Position numbers and translations under genes: made by a program. 64,000 nt of DNA, from the NCBI RefSeq assembly GCF_014649755.1, contig NZ_BMTQ01000010.1:186001-250000 (forward strand), in the 5' to 3' direction. Under the pieces are notes generated by a model. That model did no database searches and was not told the origin of the DNA. It worked only from the letters and a program-made list of their open reading frames with translations. The stretch comes from Streptomyces litmocidini (GTDB lineage Bacteria > Actinomycetota > Actinomycetes > Streptomycetales > Streptomycetaceae). This document shows positions 55,919-63,574 of this stretch, in pieces; position 1 is the stretch's first letter, and every line of letters begins with the position of its first letter.

Positions 55919-56794
55919 ATGAGTTGGTTCGAATCGTTCATCCTGGGACTCGTCCAGGGGCTGACGGAGTTCCTTCCCATCTCCTCCAGCGCGCACCTCC
56001 GCCTCACGGCGGCGTTCGCCGGCTGGGAGGACCCGGGTGCGGCCTTCACCGCGATCACCCAGATCGGCACGGAGACGGCGGTCCTGATCTACTTCCGCAA
56101 GGACATCGCCCGGATCGTCTCGGCCTGGTTCCGCTCCCTCACGAACAAGGCGATGCGCTCCGACCACGACGCCCAGATGGGCTGGCTGGTGATCGTCGGC
56201 TCGATCCCGATCGGCGTCCTCGGCGTCACGCTCAAGGACCAGATCGAGGGCCCCTTCCGCGATCTGCGGATCACGGCGACCACCCTCATCGTGATGGGCG
56301 TCGTCCTCGGCGTCGCCGACCGGCTCGCCGCCCGGGACGAGATAGGCGGCCGGCACCGCGCGATGCGCGAGCGCAAGACGCTCAAGGACCTCGGGGTGAA
56401 GGACGGTCTGATCTACGGCCTCTGCCAGGCGATGGCGCTGATTCCGGGCGTCTCCCGCTCGGGTGCGACGATCTCCGGCGGTCTGTTCATGGGCTACACC
56501 CGCGAGGCGGCGGCCCGGTACTCCTTCCTCCTCGCCATCCCGGCGGTGCTCGCCTCCGGCGCGTTCGAGCTGAAGGACGCGGGCGAGAGCGGCCACGTCT
56601 CCTGGGGCCCGACGATCTTCGCCACGGTCATCGCCTTCGCCGTCGGCTACGCGGTGATCGCGTGGTTCATGAAGTTCATCACCACCAAGTCCTTCATGCC
56701 GTTCGTGATCTACCGGATCCTGCTCGGCATCCTGCTCATCGTGCTGGTCTCGGCCGGCGTGCTCAGCCCGCACGCCGGCGAGTCCGCCGGCTGA
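55919..56794 (+). CDS. uppP: Undecaprenyl-diphosphate phosphatase
   Basis: 291 residues. Recycles undecaprenyl pyrophosphate to the carrier lipid for peptidoglycan; extra activity gives bacitracin tolerance. Catalytic motifs: GLVQGLTEFLPISSSAHLRL (the E/Q-x-x-x-E helix and following serines) and IPGVSRSGATISGGLFMG (P-G-x-S-R-S-G). About eight membrane segments. The 13 bases ACGTACATAACGG upstream closely match a stretch before the TVP38 gene, suggesting a shared promoter type. Confidence 0.95.
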   Translation: MSWFESFILGLVQGLTEFLPISSSAHLRLTAAFAGWEDPGAAFTAITQIGTETAVLIYFRKDIARIVSAWFRSLTNKAMRSDHDAQMGWLVIVGSIPIGVLGVTLKDQIEGPFRDLRITATTLIVMGVVLGVADRLAARDEIGGRHRAMRERKTLKDLGVKDGLIYGLCQAMALIPGVSRSGATISGGLFMGYTREAAARYSFLLAIPAVLASGAFELKDAGESGHVSWGPTIFATVIAFAVGYAVIAWFMKFITTKSFMPFVIYRILLGILLIVLVSAGVLSPHAGESAG

Positions 56795-56799
56795 GGACC

Positions 56800-57393
56800 T
56801 CAGGCCCGGTGGGGCACCCGGGCGATCTCCTCGATGCCGCCCAGGGTGCCCCACTCGTTCTTGCCGAGCCGGGACAGCGGGCGCATCAGGGTCATCTCGG
56901 GGTGGCCGTCGACCATGACGGACTCGTCGACCGCCGCGTGCACGACCCGGCCGAAGACGACCGTGGAGTCGCCGATCCGCAGCGTGCTGTGCAGTTCGCA
57001 CTCCAGGGCCACCGGCGACCGGGCGACCCGCGGCGGCTTCACCCGCAGGCTCGGCTCCCGCTCGATGCCGCACGCGTCGAACTCGCTCACCCCGCGCGGG
57101 AAGTCCGTCGCCGTGGCGTTGATCCGCTCGAAGAGCCCCTCGGGGGCGAGGTTCACCACGAACTCCCCCGTCTCCTCCACGTTGCGCAGCGAGTCCTTGC
57201 GCCCGACCGAGGTGAACTGCACGACCGGCGGCGCGACCGAGGAGATGGTGAAGAAGGAGTGCGGGGCGAGGTTGTCCGTGCCGTCGGCCGAGGCCGTGGA
57301 CACCCAGGCGATCGGCCGGGGGACGACGGTGGCCGTCAGCAGCCGGTAGAAGGAGGTGCGGTCGGTCAGACCGGGATCGATGTTCACGCGCAT
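56800..57393 (-). CDS. Flavin reductase-like protein (FMN-binding split barrel)
   Basis: 197 residues. FMN-binding split-barrel of the flavoredoxin type: SFYRLLTATVVPRPIAWVST and NLAPHSFFTISSVAPPVVQF, then LRNVEETGEFVVNLAPEGLF. It could supply reduced flavin or reduce small substrates. ATG at 57393; CATACT upstream suggests a leaderless message. Convergent with uppP with only 5 bases between the stops. Confidence 0.88.
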   Translation of the reverse strand: MRVNIDPGLTDRTSFYRLLTATVVPRPIAWVSTASADGTDNLAPHSFFTISSVAPPVVQFTSVGRKDSLRNVEETGEFVVNLAPEGLFERINATATDFPRGVSEFDACGIEREPSLRVKPPRVARSPVALECELHSTLRIGDSTVVFGRVVHAAVDESVMVDGHPEMTLMRPLSRLGKNEWGTLGGIEEIARVPHRA

Positions 57394-57466
57394 GGCGGCC
57401 AGTATGACCGGCGGCGACCGGCGCACACCCCTTGGCCCCCGGCGCCCGCTGCCCGACACTGAGCCG

Positions 57467-57910
57467 ATGACGCAGCGCGTGGACCTCGCGACCGTGATGG
57501 ACCGATTCGCCCTCGACGACCTGGTCACCGGCTACGCGGCGGCCGTGGACGAGGGCGACTGGAACGCCTACCGGGGGCTGTTCGCCCCGGACGGCAGGGC
57601 CGACTACCGGGGCTCGGGCGGGATCGAGGGGCCGGCGGCGGAGGTCGCCGACTGGCTGGCCGCGACGCTGCCCCTCTTTCCCGTACGCCAGCACCTCATC
57701 GTGAACCGGCGGGTGCGGTTCCGGGAGCCGGGCGGGTATCCGGAGACCGGGGACCGGGCGGACATCGGCGCCGACTACGTCAACCCGATGCGGTTCGCCA
57801 CCGGCGAGGACTTCGTCTGCGGCGGGCGCTACGCCTTCGCGGCACGGCGCACCGCCGACGGCTGGCGGCTCGCCTCGGTCGTCGTCGACGAGCGCTGGCG
57901 CCGCGCCTGA
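57467..57910 (+). CDS. SnoaL/NTF2-like protein
   Basis: 147 residues, SnoaL_4 type: RFALDDLVTGYAAAVDEGDW, LFAPDGRADYRGSGGIEG, VRQHLIVNRRVRFREPGG and DGWRLASVVVDERW. Relatives include dehydratases and isomerases in aromatic and polyketide metabolism; the conserved aspartate and histidine are present. Substrate unknown. GACACT upstream suggests a leaderless message. Confidence 0.85.
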   Translation: MTQRVDLATVMDRFALDDLVTGYAAAVDEGDWNAYRGLFAPDGRADYRGSGGIEGPAAEVADWLAATLPLFPVRQHLIVNRRVRFREPGGYPETGDRADIGADYVNPMRFATGEDFVCGGRYAFAARRTADGWRLASVVVDERWRRA

Positions 57911-57917
57911 CGTGCGG

Positions 57918-58823
57918 TCAGGACGCCTGGGCGAGCGCTTCGCGGACGACGCGTTCGCACATCTCGTGGGTGAGCAGGGCGTCCCGGGCGCTGAGCACCC
58001 GGCCGTCCCGTACCGAGTCGAGGAAGGCGAGGACCGCCTGCTCGATGCCGCGCTGCCGGGCCACGGGCACCCAGTCGCCGCGGCGGCGCACGGTCGGCTG
58101 CCCCTTGTGGTCGACGACCTCGGCGAGGTTGAGGACCTGGCGCTTGGTGTCCTGGCCGGAGACCTCCAGGATCTCTTCGGTGGAGCCGTTCATCCGGTTC
58201 ATCATGCCGATGGCGGTGAACCCGTCGCCGGAGAGCTGGAGCACCACGTGGTGCATGAGCCCCTCGCGGATCCGGGCGCGCACGTCGATGTGCTCGACCT
58301 CGCCGGGCAGCAGGAAGCGCAGGGTGTCGACGACGTGGATGAAGTCGTCGAGGACGAGGGTGCGGGGGTCCTCGGGCAGGCCGATGCGGTTCTTCTGGAG
58401 GAGGATCAGCTCGCGAGGGTGCTCCAGGCACTGGGCGTAGCCGGGGGCGAGGCGCCGGTTGAAGCCGACGGCGAGGCTGACGGAGCGCTTCTCGGCGAGT
58501 TCCACGATCTGCTCGGAGTCGGCGTACTCGTACGCGAGGGGCTTGTCGACGTACGTGGGGACGCCGGCTTCGATCAGCCGGCCGGCGATCTCGGCGTGGG
58601 CCGCGGTGGAGGCGTGGACGAAGGCCGCGTCGAGCCCGGCGGAGAGCAGCGAGTCGAGGTCGCGGTGGCGCCGGTCGGCGGGCAGGTGCAGGGTGTCGGC
58701 CACCCGCTTCAGGGTCGCCGGGGTGCGGGTCTGGAGGTGGAGGTCGACCCCGGGAAGGGTGCCGAGGACGGGGAGGTAGGCCTTCTGCGCGATGTCGCCG
58801 AGTCCGATGCAGCCAACCTTCAC
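57918..58823 (-). CDS. Gfo/Idh/MocA-family oxidoreductase
   Basis: 301 residues. N-terminal NAD(P) domain MKVGCIGLGDIAQKAYLPVL (GxGxxA/Q) and VDKPLAYEY with the conserved lysine-proline. The C-terminal domain has the histidine and aspartate in DDFIHVVDTLRFLL typical of the family. Probably oxidises a sugar or polyol; the substrate is unknown. Tail-to-tail with the SnoaL-like gene, 7 bases between stops. Confidence 0.88.
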   Translation of the reverse strand: MKVGCIGLGDIAQKAYLPVLGTLPGVDLHLQTRTPATLKRVADTLHLPADRRHRDLDSLLSAGLDAAFVHASTAAHAEIAGRLIEAGVPTYVDKPLAYEYADSEQIVELAEKRSVSLAVGFNRRLAPGYAQCLEHPRELILLQKNRIGLPEDPRTLVLDDFIHVVDTLRFLLPGEVEHIDVRARIREGLMHHVVLQLSGDGFTAIGMMNRMNGSTEEILEVSGQDTKRQVLNLAEVVDHKGQPTVRRRGDWVPVARQRGIEQAVLAFLDSVRDGRVLSARDALLTHEMCERVVREALAQAS

Positions 58824-58883
58824 GGGGTCTCCCTTGTCGTCGTTCGCCGGCCCTGGCCGTACGGGCCGTTCGCGCCGGTCAGC

Positions 58884-60113
58884 TTACGCGGGGCGGGTCG
58901 CGTCCCCGGGCGAGGGGACGGGGTCGGCGGGCGGGTTCCAGTCGCAGATGCCGTCGAAGCCGCGCAGGGCGAGGCCGGGCCCGAAGCGGGAGGCGGCGCC
59001 GACGGCCGCGGCGCGGAGGGCGACGGCGGGGCGGGCGGAGAGCATGGTGATCGCGCCGGTGCGGGCGGCCCTGCGGACGATGGCGGTGGTGCGCGGCAAC
59101 CGGTCGGCGGTGTACGCGGCGAGTGCGCGGCCCGGGACGAAGCCGGGGGCGGTGCGGGCGTGGTGGGCGAGGACGACGGCGTCCTCGACCGCCTGGTTCC
59201 CGCCCTGGCCGAGGCTCGGCATCATCGCGTGCGCGGCGTCGCCGAGGAGGGCGACCCTGCCCCGGTGGAAGGCGGGCAGCGGGTCGGGCAGGTGGTGGAC
59301 GTCGTGCCGCAGGATCCGGTCGGGGGCGACTCCGGCCAGGATCTCGGGGACGGGGTGGTGCCAGTCCCCGAAGAGCCGGAGCAGTTCGGCCCTCTCGTCG
59401 TCGGGCGCGTGGACGCTGGCGGGGGCCACGGCCATGGCGTACGCGTAGACCCGGCCGTCCTTGAGGGGCTGGCTGCCCCACAGCCGGCCGGCGCCCCAGG
59501 TCTCGTGCGGGGCGAAGGGCCGGGCGGGCGCGGGGACGACGAGGCGCCAGCTGGTGCTGCCGGAGTAGCGGGGGCCGGGGTGGCCGGGGAAGAGCGTCCG
59601 GCGGGTCTCCGAGTGGATGCCGTCGGCGGCGACGACGAGTTCGGCCTCGATCCCGCCCCGGTCCGCGGTCCCGGTGCCCGGGGCGGTGAGCCGGGCGGGG
59701 CGCTGGTCGTCGCCGGGGTCGGTGACGGTGGCGGTCACGCCCGTGCGGACGACGCCCTCGGGGAGGGCGGAGAGGAGGATGTCGACGAGGGCGGCCCGGT
59801 GGAGGAGGACGAGGGGGCCGCCGAAGCGAGCGGCGGCGGCCCCGGCGTCGGTGCGGGAGAGCCAGCGGCCGCCGGGGGTGCGCAGGCCGCCGTCGCCCTG
59901 CCAGGCGGAGAGTGCGCGGACGCGGTGGCCGAGGCCGATGACGTCGAGGGCGCGCTGGGCGTTGGGGGCGAGGGCGATGCCGGCGCCGACGGGGGTGAGG
60001 GCGGTGGCGCGTTCGAGGAGGGTGACCTGCCAGCCGCGCCGGTGCAGGGCGACGGCGGCGGTGAGACCGCCGATTCCGGCTCCGACGATGACGGCGCGGT
60101 GCTGCTGTTCCAT
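58884..60113 (-). CDS. FAD-dependent monooxygenase (class A)
   Basis: 409 residues. FAD motif VIVGAGIGGLTAAVALHRRG at 8-27, the DG motif in VVAADGIHSETRRTLFP, and VALLGDAAHAMMPSLGQGGN (GD motif). It is a PHBH/UbiH-type hydroxylase that needs NAD(P)H. The likely substrate is an aromatic or polyketide-like compound; none can be named. It is divergent from a TetR regulator with two identical operators between them, so expression is probably induced by its substrate. Confidence 0.9.
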   Translation of the reverse strand: MEQQHRAVIVGAGIGGLTAAVALHRRGWQVTLLERATALTPVGAGIALAPNAQRALDVIGLGHRVRALSAWQGDGGLRTPGGRWLSRTDAGAAAARFGGPLVLLHRAALVDILLSALPEGVVRTGVTATVTDPGDDQRPARLTAPGTGTADRGGIEAELVVAADGIHSETRRTLFPGHPGPRYSGSTSWRLVVPAPARPFAPHETWGAGRLWGSQPLKDGRVYAYAMAVAPASVHAPDDERAELLRLFGDWHHPVPEILAGVAPDRILRHDVHHLPDPLPAFHRGRVALLGDAAHAMMPSLGQGGNQAVEDAVVLAHHARTAPGFVPGRALAAYTADRLPRTTAIVRRAARTGAITMLSARPAVALRAAAVGAASRFGPGLALRGFDGICDWNPPADPVPSPGDATRPA

Positions 60114-60169
60114 GGCTGCTCCTCGGTTCGGGCGGGTGGGGCGGGCCGGAGGGGCGGGGCGACCTGGTC

Positions 60170-60316
60170 GAGCCCCTGGCCGGGTCGGGTCGGATCGACC
60201 GGGCCGGGTCGCATCGACCAGGTCGGTCGGGTCGGACCAGGCCGGATCGGGCCGGGCCAGGTCGGGTCGGACCAGGTCGGGTCGGGCGGGCCCAGGCCGG
60301 GCCGGGCCGGTCGGGA
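60170..60316. repeat. Degenerate GGTCGGGTCGGA-type repeat tract
   Basis: About 150 bases of imperfect copies of GGTCGGGTCGGACCAGG in varying register, spaced roughly 20 bases apart, between the monooxygenase start and the operators. It has no coding capacity that looks real. Confidence 0.7.
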
Positions 60317-60366
60317 ACTACAGGTGTAGTGACCCCTTCCGGTCGCGACCGTACTACAGGTGTAGT
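60317..60366. promoter_or_regulatory. Twin TetR operators
   Basis: ACTACA-GG-TGTAGT occurs twice, at 60317-60330 and 60353-60366, both perfect, with 36 bases between centres. The second copy overlaps where the -35 region of the TetR gene should be, its -10 being TAGATT (60378-60383). This is a clear self-regulation and target-control arrangement. Confidence 0.8.
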
Positions 60367-60389
60367 CACGCCGGTAGTAGATTGCCCCC

Positions 60390-61007
60390 ATGACCCGAAC
60401 CACCGCCGGGACCCCCACCCCGGAGACCGCCGTCTCCCGCGCCGCGCGGATCGGCGACGCCGCGCTCGCCCTCCTCGTCGAGCGCGGGATGCGGGGCCTG
60501 ACCCACCGCGCCGTGGACGAGCGGGCCGGGCTGCCGCAGGGTTCGACGTCCAACCACGCCCGCACCCGCCAGGCCCTCCTGGAGACGGCCGTGCGGCGCC
60601 AGGTCCAGCGGGAGGCCGAGGTCCTCACCCCGCACGAACTGCCCGGCCCGGAGAGCGGCGGCGACGCGCTGGTCGACGCGCTCGCCCTCGCCCTGCACCG
60701 CTATCTCACCGACCACCGCTCCCTGCTCGTCTCCCGCTACGAGCTCGCCCTGGAGGCCACCCGCCGGCCCGAACTGCGCACCTTCTTCGACTCGGCCGGC
60801 TCGACGTTCCACGCCCCGCTGATCGCGATGATGGCGGCGGCCGGTTCCGCGGAGCCCGAACGGCACGCGCTCTCGCTGATCGCCTGGAGCGAGGGGGTGA
60901 TGTTCTCCTGCGCGGCGGGCTCCTTCCACGCGGCCGTGCCGAGCCGCACCGAACTGCGCACCGGCATCGACGAGCTGATGCGCGGCATGCTCGGCGACCT
61001 CGCCTGA
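60390..61007 (+). CDS. TetR-family regulator
   Basis: 205 residues. Helix-turn-helix GLTHRAVDERAGLPQGSTSN with SNHARTRQALL, the pattern common to a large Streptomyces TetR subgroup, then a C-terminal ligand-binding domain. It most likely represses itself and the divergent FAD monooxygenase through the twin ACTACA-type operators. Leaderless: TAGATT ends 6 bases before the ATG. Confidence 0.9.
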   Translation: MTRTTAGTPTPETAVSRAARIGDAALALLVERGMRGLTHRAVDERAGLPQGSTSNHARTRQALLETAVRRQVQREAEVLTPHELPGPESGGDALVDALALALHRYLTDHRSLLVSRYELALEATRRPELRTFFDSAGSTFHAPLIAMMAAAGSAEPERHALSLIAWSEGVMFSCAAGSFHAAVPSRTELRTGIDELMRGMLGDLA

Positions 61008-61053
61008 CACGGGCTGCCGACGGCGGACCCGGCAGGTCGTGGAACCCCCGGAC

Positions 61054-61103
61054 GGCGTCGTGCCGTTCGGGCCGGGCTCGCGGGGCCCGAACGGCACGAC
61101 GCC
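61054..61103 (+). terminator. 20-base perfect inverted repeat
   Basis: The arms at 61054-61073 and 61084-61103 pair over 20 bases without a mismatch (the left arm starts GGCGTCGTGCCG) around a 10-base loop. It follows the TetR stop by 47 bases and precedes the DinB gene by 40. It is probably a terminator, without a U tract. Confidence 0.75.
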
Positions 61104-61143
61104 CCCCTGGCGCCGCCCGCGATCATGGGAGACGATGCCGCCC

Positions 61144-61671
61144 ATGACCACCGAACGCACCGAAACCACCCCGCGCGTCGACCCGTCCACCACCACGGGC
61201 GAGCGCGAGGCGCTGGAACAGTGGCTCGACTTCCACCGCGCGACCCTCGCGATGAAGTGCGAGGGGCTCGACGACGCCCAGCTGCGCACTCCGTCCGCCC
61301 CGCCCTCGGACCTCAACCTGCTGGGTCTGGTCCGGCACATGGCCGAGGTCGAACGCGGCTGGTTCCGCCGTGTCCTGGCCGGCGAGAAGGCGGAGTGGAT
61401 CTACTCGACGGAGGAGGACCACGACCGGGACATCCACGTCACGGACGAGGACACCTACGAGGAGGCCCACGCCACCTGGCAGGCCGAGATCGCGCACGCG
61501 CGCACCCTGGCCGCCGGCCGCGACCTCGACGACCTGGGCGTGGGCGACCACCGCAGCGGCGAGACCTTCAACCTCCGGTGGATCTACCTCCACATGATCG
61601 AGGAGTACGCCCGCCACAACGGCCACGCGGACCTCCTCCGCGAGCGCATCGACGGCGCGACCGGGGACTGA
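61144..61671 (+). CDS. DinB-family protein (DUF664)
   Basis: 175 residues of four-helix DinB fold: LEQWLDFHRATLAMKCEGLD, LNLLGLVRHMAEVERGWFRR and LRWIYLHMIEEYARHNGHAD. The three metal-ligand histidines of the family (HMAEVE, HMIEEYARHNGH) are present. These are mycothiol/bacillithiol-dependent-type proteins, mostly uncharacterised. The ATG at 61144 is preferred over 61135, which would sit only 2 bases from GGGAGA. Confidence 0.88.
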   Translation: MTTERTETTPRVDPSTTTGEREALEQWLDFHRATLAMKCEGLDDAQLRTPSAPPSDLNLLGLVRHMAEVERGWFRRVLAGEKAEWIYSTEEDHDRDIHVTDEDTYEEAHATWQAEIAHARTLAAGRDLDDLGVGDHRSGETFNLRWIYLHMIEEYARHNGHADLLRERIDGATGD

Positions 61672-61777
61672 CCCCGGCCGGGCCGGTCAAGACCGGGCCC
61701 CGCACGCCTCACCCGTGCGGGGCATTCCCCGCCGGTAGGGGCGCGAAGATCGCGTACGGACCAGCAGAGTTGCGCGG

Positions 61778-62257
61778 GTGCATGGAACCCGAACAACAGC
61801 GAAGATCCTGGTCGGGGCGGCGGTCGCCGCCCTGGCGGGCTGCGTCTCGGTGGACGCCCCGCCGACGGCGCCCACCCCCGCGCCCGCGCCCGACATCGCC
61901 CCCGCCCACGACGTGGCACCGCAGATCGTCGAGGGCCCGGCCCGCGAGGCCCTCGAAGCGGCGCTCCCGGCTCCCCCGTCGTCCGCCGCGCCCCGCGCGG
62001 CACCTCCGGCGGCGCAGCACCGGCGGACGGTGACGCCGTCCCGTCCGGAGGAACCGCGGCCCGCCCCCGTGCCGCGGCAGCACGAGCGTCCGCGCCCGGC
62101 GGCCCGGCCGGACCTTTCCGTACCGCCGAAGCTCACGGAGTTACCGGGGAACCCCCCGGTCTCCCGGGCGGACGTCTGCGACCTGGGCGAACGGTACGGC
62201 GGCTGGGACCCCGGCAGCGTCCAGGCCAGGATCTGTCACGGCGCGTACGACCGGTGA
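61778..62257 (+). CDS. Small putative lipoprotein, Pro/Ala-rich
   Basis: 159 residues. Signal peptide with lipobox ALAGC (cysteine at about residue 22), then a long Pro/Ala/Arg linker suited to span the cell wall, and a C-terminal domain of about 40 residues (VSRADVCDLGERYGGWDPGS, ARICHGAYDR) with two cysteines that may pair. This C-terminal module is common to small actinobacterial lipoproteins of unknown role. GTG start without clear ribosome site. Confidence 0.75.
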   Translation: MHGTRTTAKILVGAAVAALAGCVSVDAPPTAPTPAPAPDIAPAHDVAPQIVEGPAREALEAALPAPPSSAAPRAAPPAAQHRRTVTPSRPEEPRPAPVPRQHERPRPAARPDLSVPPKLTELPGNPPVSRADVCDLGERYGGWDPGSVQARICHGAYDR

Positions 62258-62264
62258 GCCCCCG

Positions 62265-62738
62265 TCACGCGTCCCCGAGCCGCAGCTCCAGACGCTCGAT
62301 CGCGGCCCGCACCCCGTTCCCGTAACCGTCGTCGTCGAGGTGGTCCGAAGCGGCGCGGGCCCGGTCCAGATGGACCCGCGCGGCGTCGGGCCGCCGGAGC
62401 TTGACGTAGTCGGCGGCCAGGTTGAGGTGGAGCGAGGGATAGAGCGCCCGGAGGGCGGCCGCCGAGTCGTGCGCGGCGAGCCGCTCCTCGGCGAGCCCCT
62501 CGGCCGCGCTCAGCGCCCGCAGGTCCCAGGCCAGCTCGGCGTCGGGGTCGTCCTGGGCGTCCGCCATGTAGTGCGCGAGGGTGCAGCGGTGCAGGGGGTC
62601 GCCGTCCGGGCCGATCTGCTGCCACAGCAGCCCGAAGCGGTTGCGGGCCTCCTCGCGGTCGCCGCCGTGGAGCAGCATCATGGCCTGCCCGATCCTGGTC
62701 ATGACCCCGTCGTCCGACACCTGCTGCTGCTCGGTCAC
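62265..62738 (-). CDS. Tetratricopeptide-repeat-like protein
   Basis: 157 residues, helical. Repeats of TPR form: IGQAMMLLHGGDREEARNRF, CTLAHYMADAQDDPDAELAW and LNLAADYVKLRRPDAARVHL. It is likely a scaffold or regulator; partner unknown. The GTG at 62738 is chosen for the GGAGG 5 bases upstream; the frame is open 16 codons further. Confidence 0.8.
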   Translation of the reverse strand: MTEQQQVSDDGVMTRIGQAMMLLHGGDREEARNRFGLLWQQIGPDGDPLHRCTLAHYMADAQDDPDAELAWDLRALSAAEGLAEERLAAHDSAAALRALYPSLHLNLAADYVKLRRPDAARVHLDRARAASDHLDDDGYGNGVRAAIERLELRLGDA

Positions 62739-62808
62739 CGCGACCTCCACCCGCTCACCCACTGGGAGTGACGACGCTAGCCGCACCCGGCCCTGATCGG
62801 GCCGAGGC

Positions 62809-63492
62809 TCAGCCGAGGTCGGGGATGCGCCAGTCGATCGGCTCGTGGCCCTGGGCCGCCACGGCCTCGTTGATCTGGGTGAAGGGGCGCGATCCGAAGA
62901 ACTTCTTCGCCGACAGGGGCGAGGGATGGGCGCCCTTCACCACCACGTGCCGCTCCTGGTCGATGAGCGGCAGCTTCTTCTGCGCGTAGTTGCCCCACAG
63001 GACGAAGACGGCCGGGTCGGGGCGCGAGGCGACGGCGGTGATCACCGCGTCGGTGAACTTCTCCCAGCCCTTGCCCTTGTGCGAGTTCGCCTCGCCGGAG
63101 CGGACCGTCAGCACGGCGTTGAGCAGCAGGACGCCCTGCTCGGCCCACGGCATCAGATAGCCGTTGTCCGGGATCGGGTGACCGAGCTCCTCGTGCATCT
63201 CCTTGTAGATGTTCCGCAGGGAGGGCGGGGTCTTCACCCCGGGGCGGACGGAGAAGCAGAGGCCGTGGCCCTGCCCCTCGCCGTGGTAGGGGTCCTGACC
63301 GAGGATCAGGACCTTCACCTTGTCGTACGGGGTGGCGTCGAGGGCGGCGAAGACCTCGTCCTTCGGGGGGAAGACCGGCCCCTTGGCGCGCTCCTCCTCG
63401 ACGAACTCGGTGAGCCGGGCGAAGTACGGCTTCTGCAGCTCCTCGCCGAGGACACCGCGCCAGGACTCGGGCAGCATGCTGGTGTCGGTCAC
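62809..63492 (-). CDS. ung: Uracil-DNA glycosylase
   Basis: Family 1 UDG, 227 residues. Removes uracil from DNA. Water-activating loop VLILGQDPYHGEGQGHGLCF with the catalytic aspartate, GVLLLNAVLTVRSGEANSHK, and the leucine-intercalation loop GAHPSPLSAKKFFG with the catalytic histidine. The GTG at 63492 lies 8 bases after CGGAGG. Together with mug at 19.2 kb the window encodes two uracil glycosylases. Confidence 0.96.
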   Translation of the reverse strand: MTDTSMLPESWRGVLGEELQKPYFARLTEFVEEERAKGPVFPPKDEVFAALDATPYDKVKVLILGQDPYHGEGQGHGLCFSVRPGVKTPPSLRNIYKEMHEELGHPIPDNGYLMPWAEQGVLLLNAVLTVRSGEANSHKGKGWEKFTDAVITAVASRPDPAVFVLWGNYAQKKLPLIDQERHVVVKGAHPSPLSAKKFFGSRPFTQINEAVAAQGHEPIDWRIPDLG

Positions 63493-63541
63493 GGTCAACA
63501 ACCTCCGGTGGACGTTCCTGTTACTCCGTCCGAAAACCTAC

Positions 63542-63566
63542 CGGGGGCCACTGACAGTGGCCCCCG
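63542..63566 (-). terminator. Terminator hairpin after the peptide-binding protein gene
   Basis: CGGGGGCCACTG-A-CAGTGGCCCCCG, a perfect 12-base stem, 8 bases beyond the stop of the minus-strand gene. Confidence 0.75.
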
Positions 63567-63574
63567 CAGGCCCG

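Noticed and set aside
60170..60316. Iteron-type replication origin or CRISPR in the GGTCGGG repeat tract
   Set aside because: Units vary in length and sequence, no Rep or Cas gene is near, and the tract sits in a divergent promoter region.
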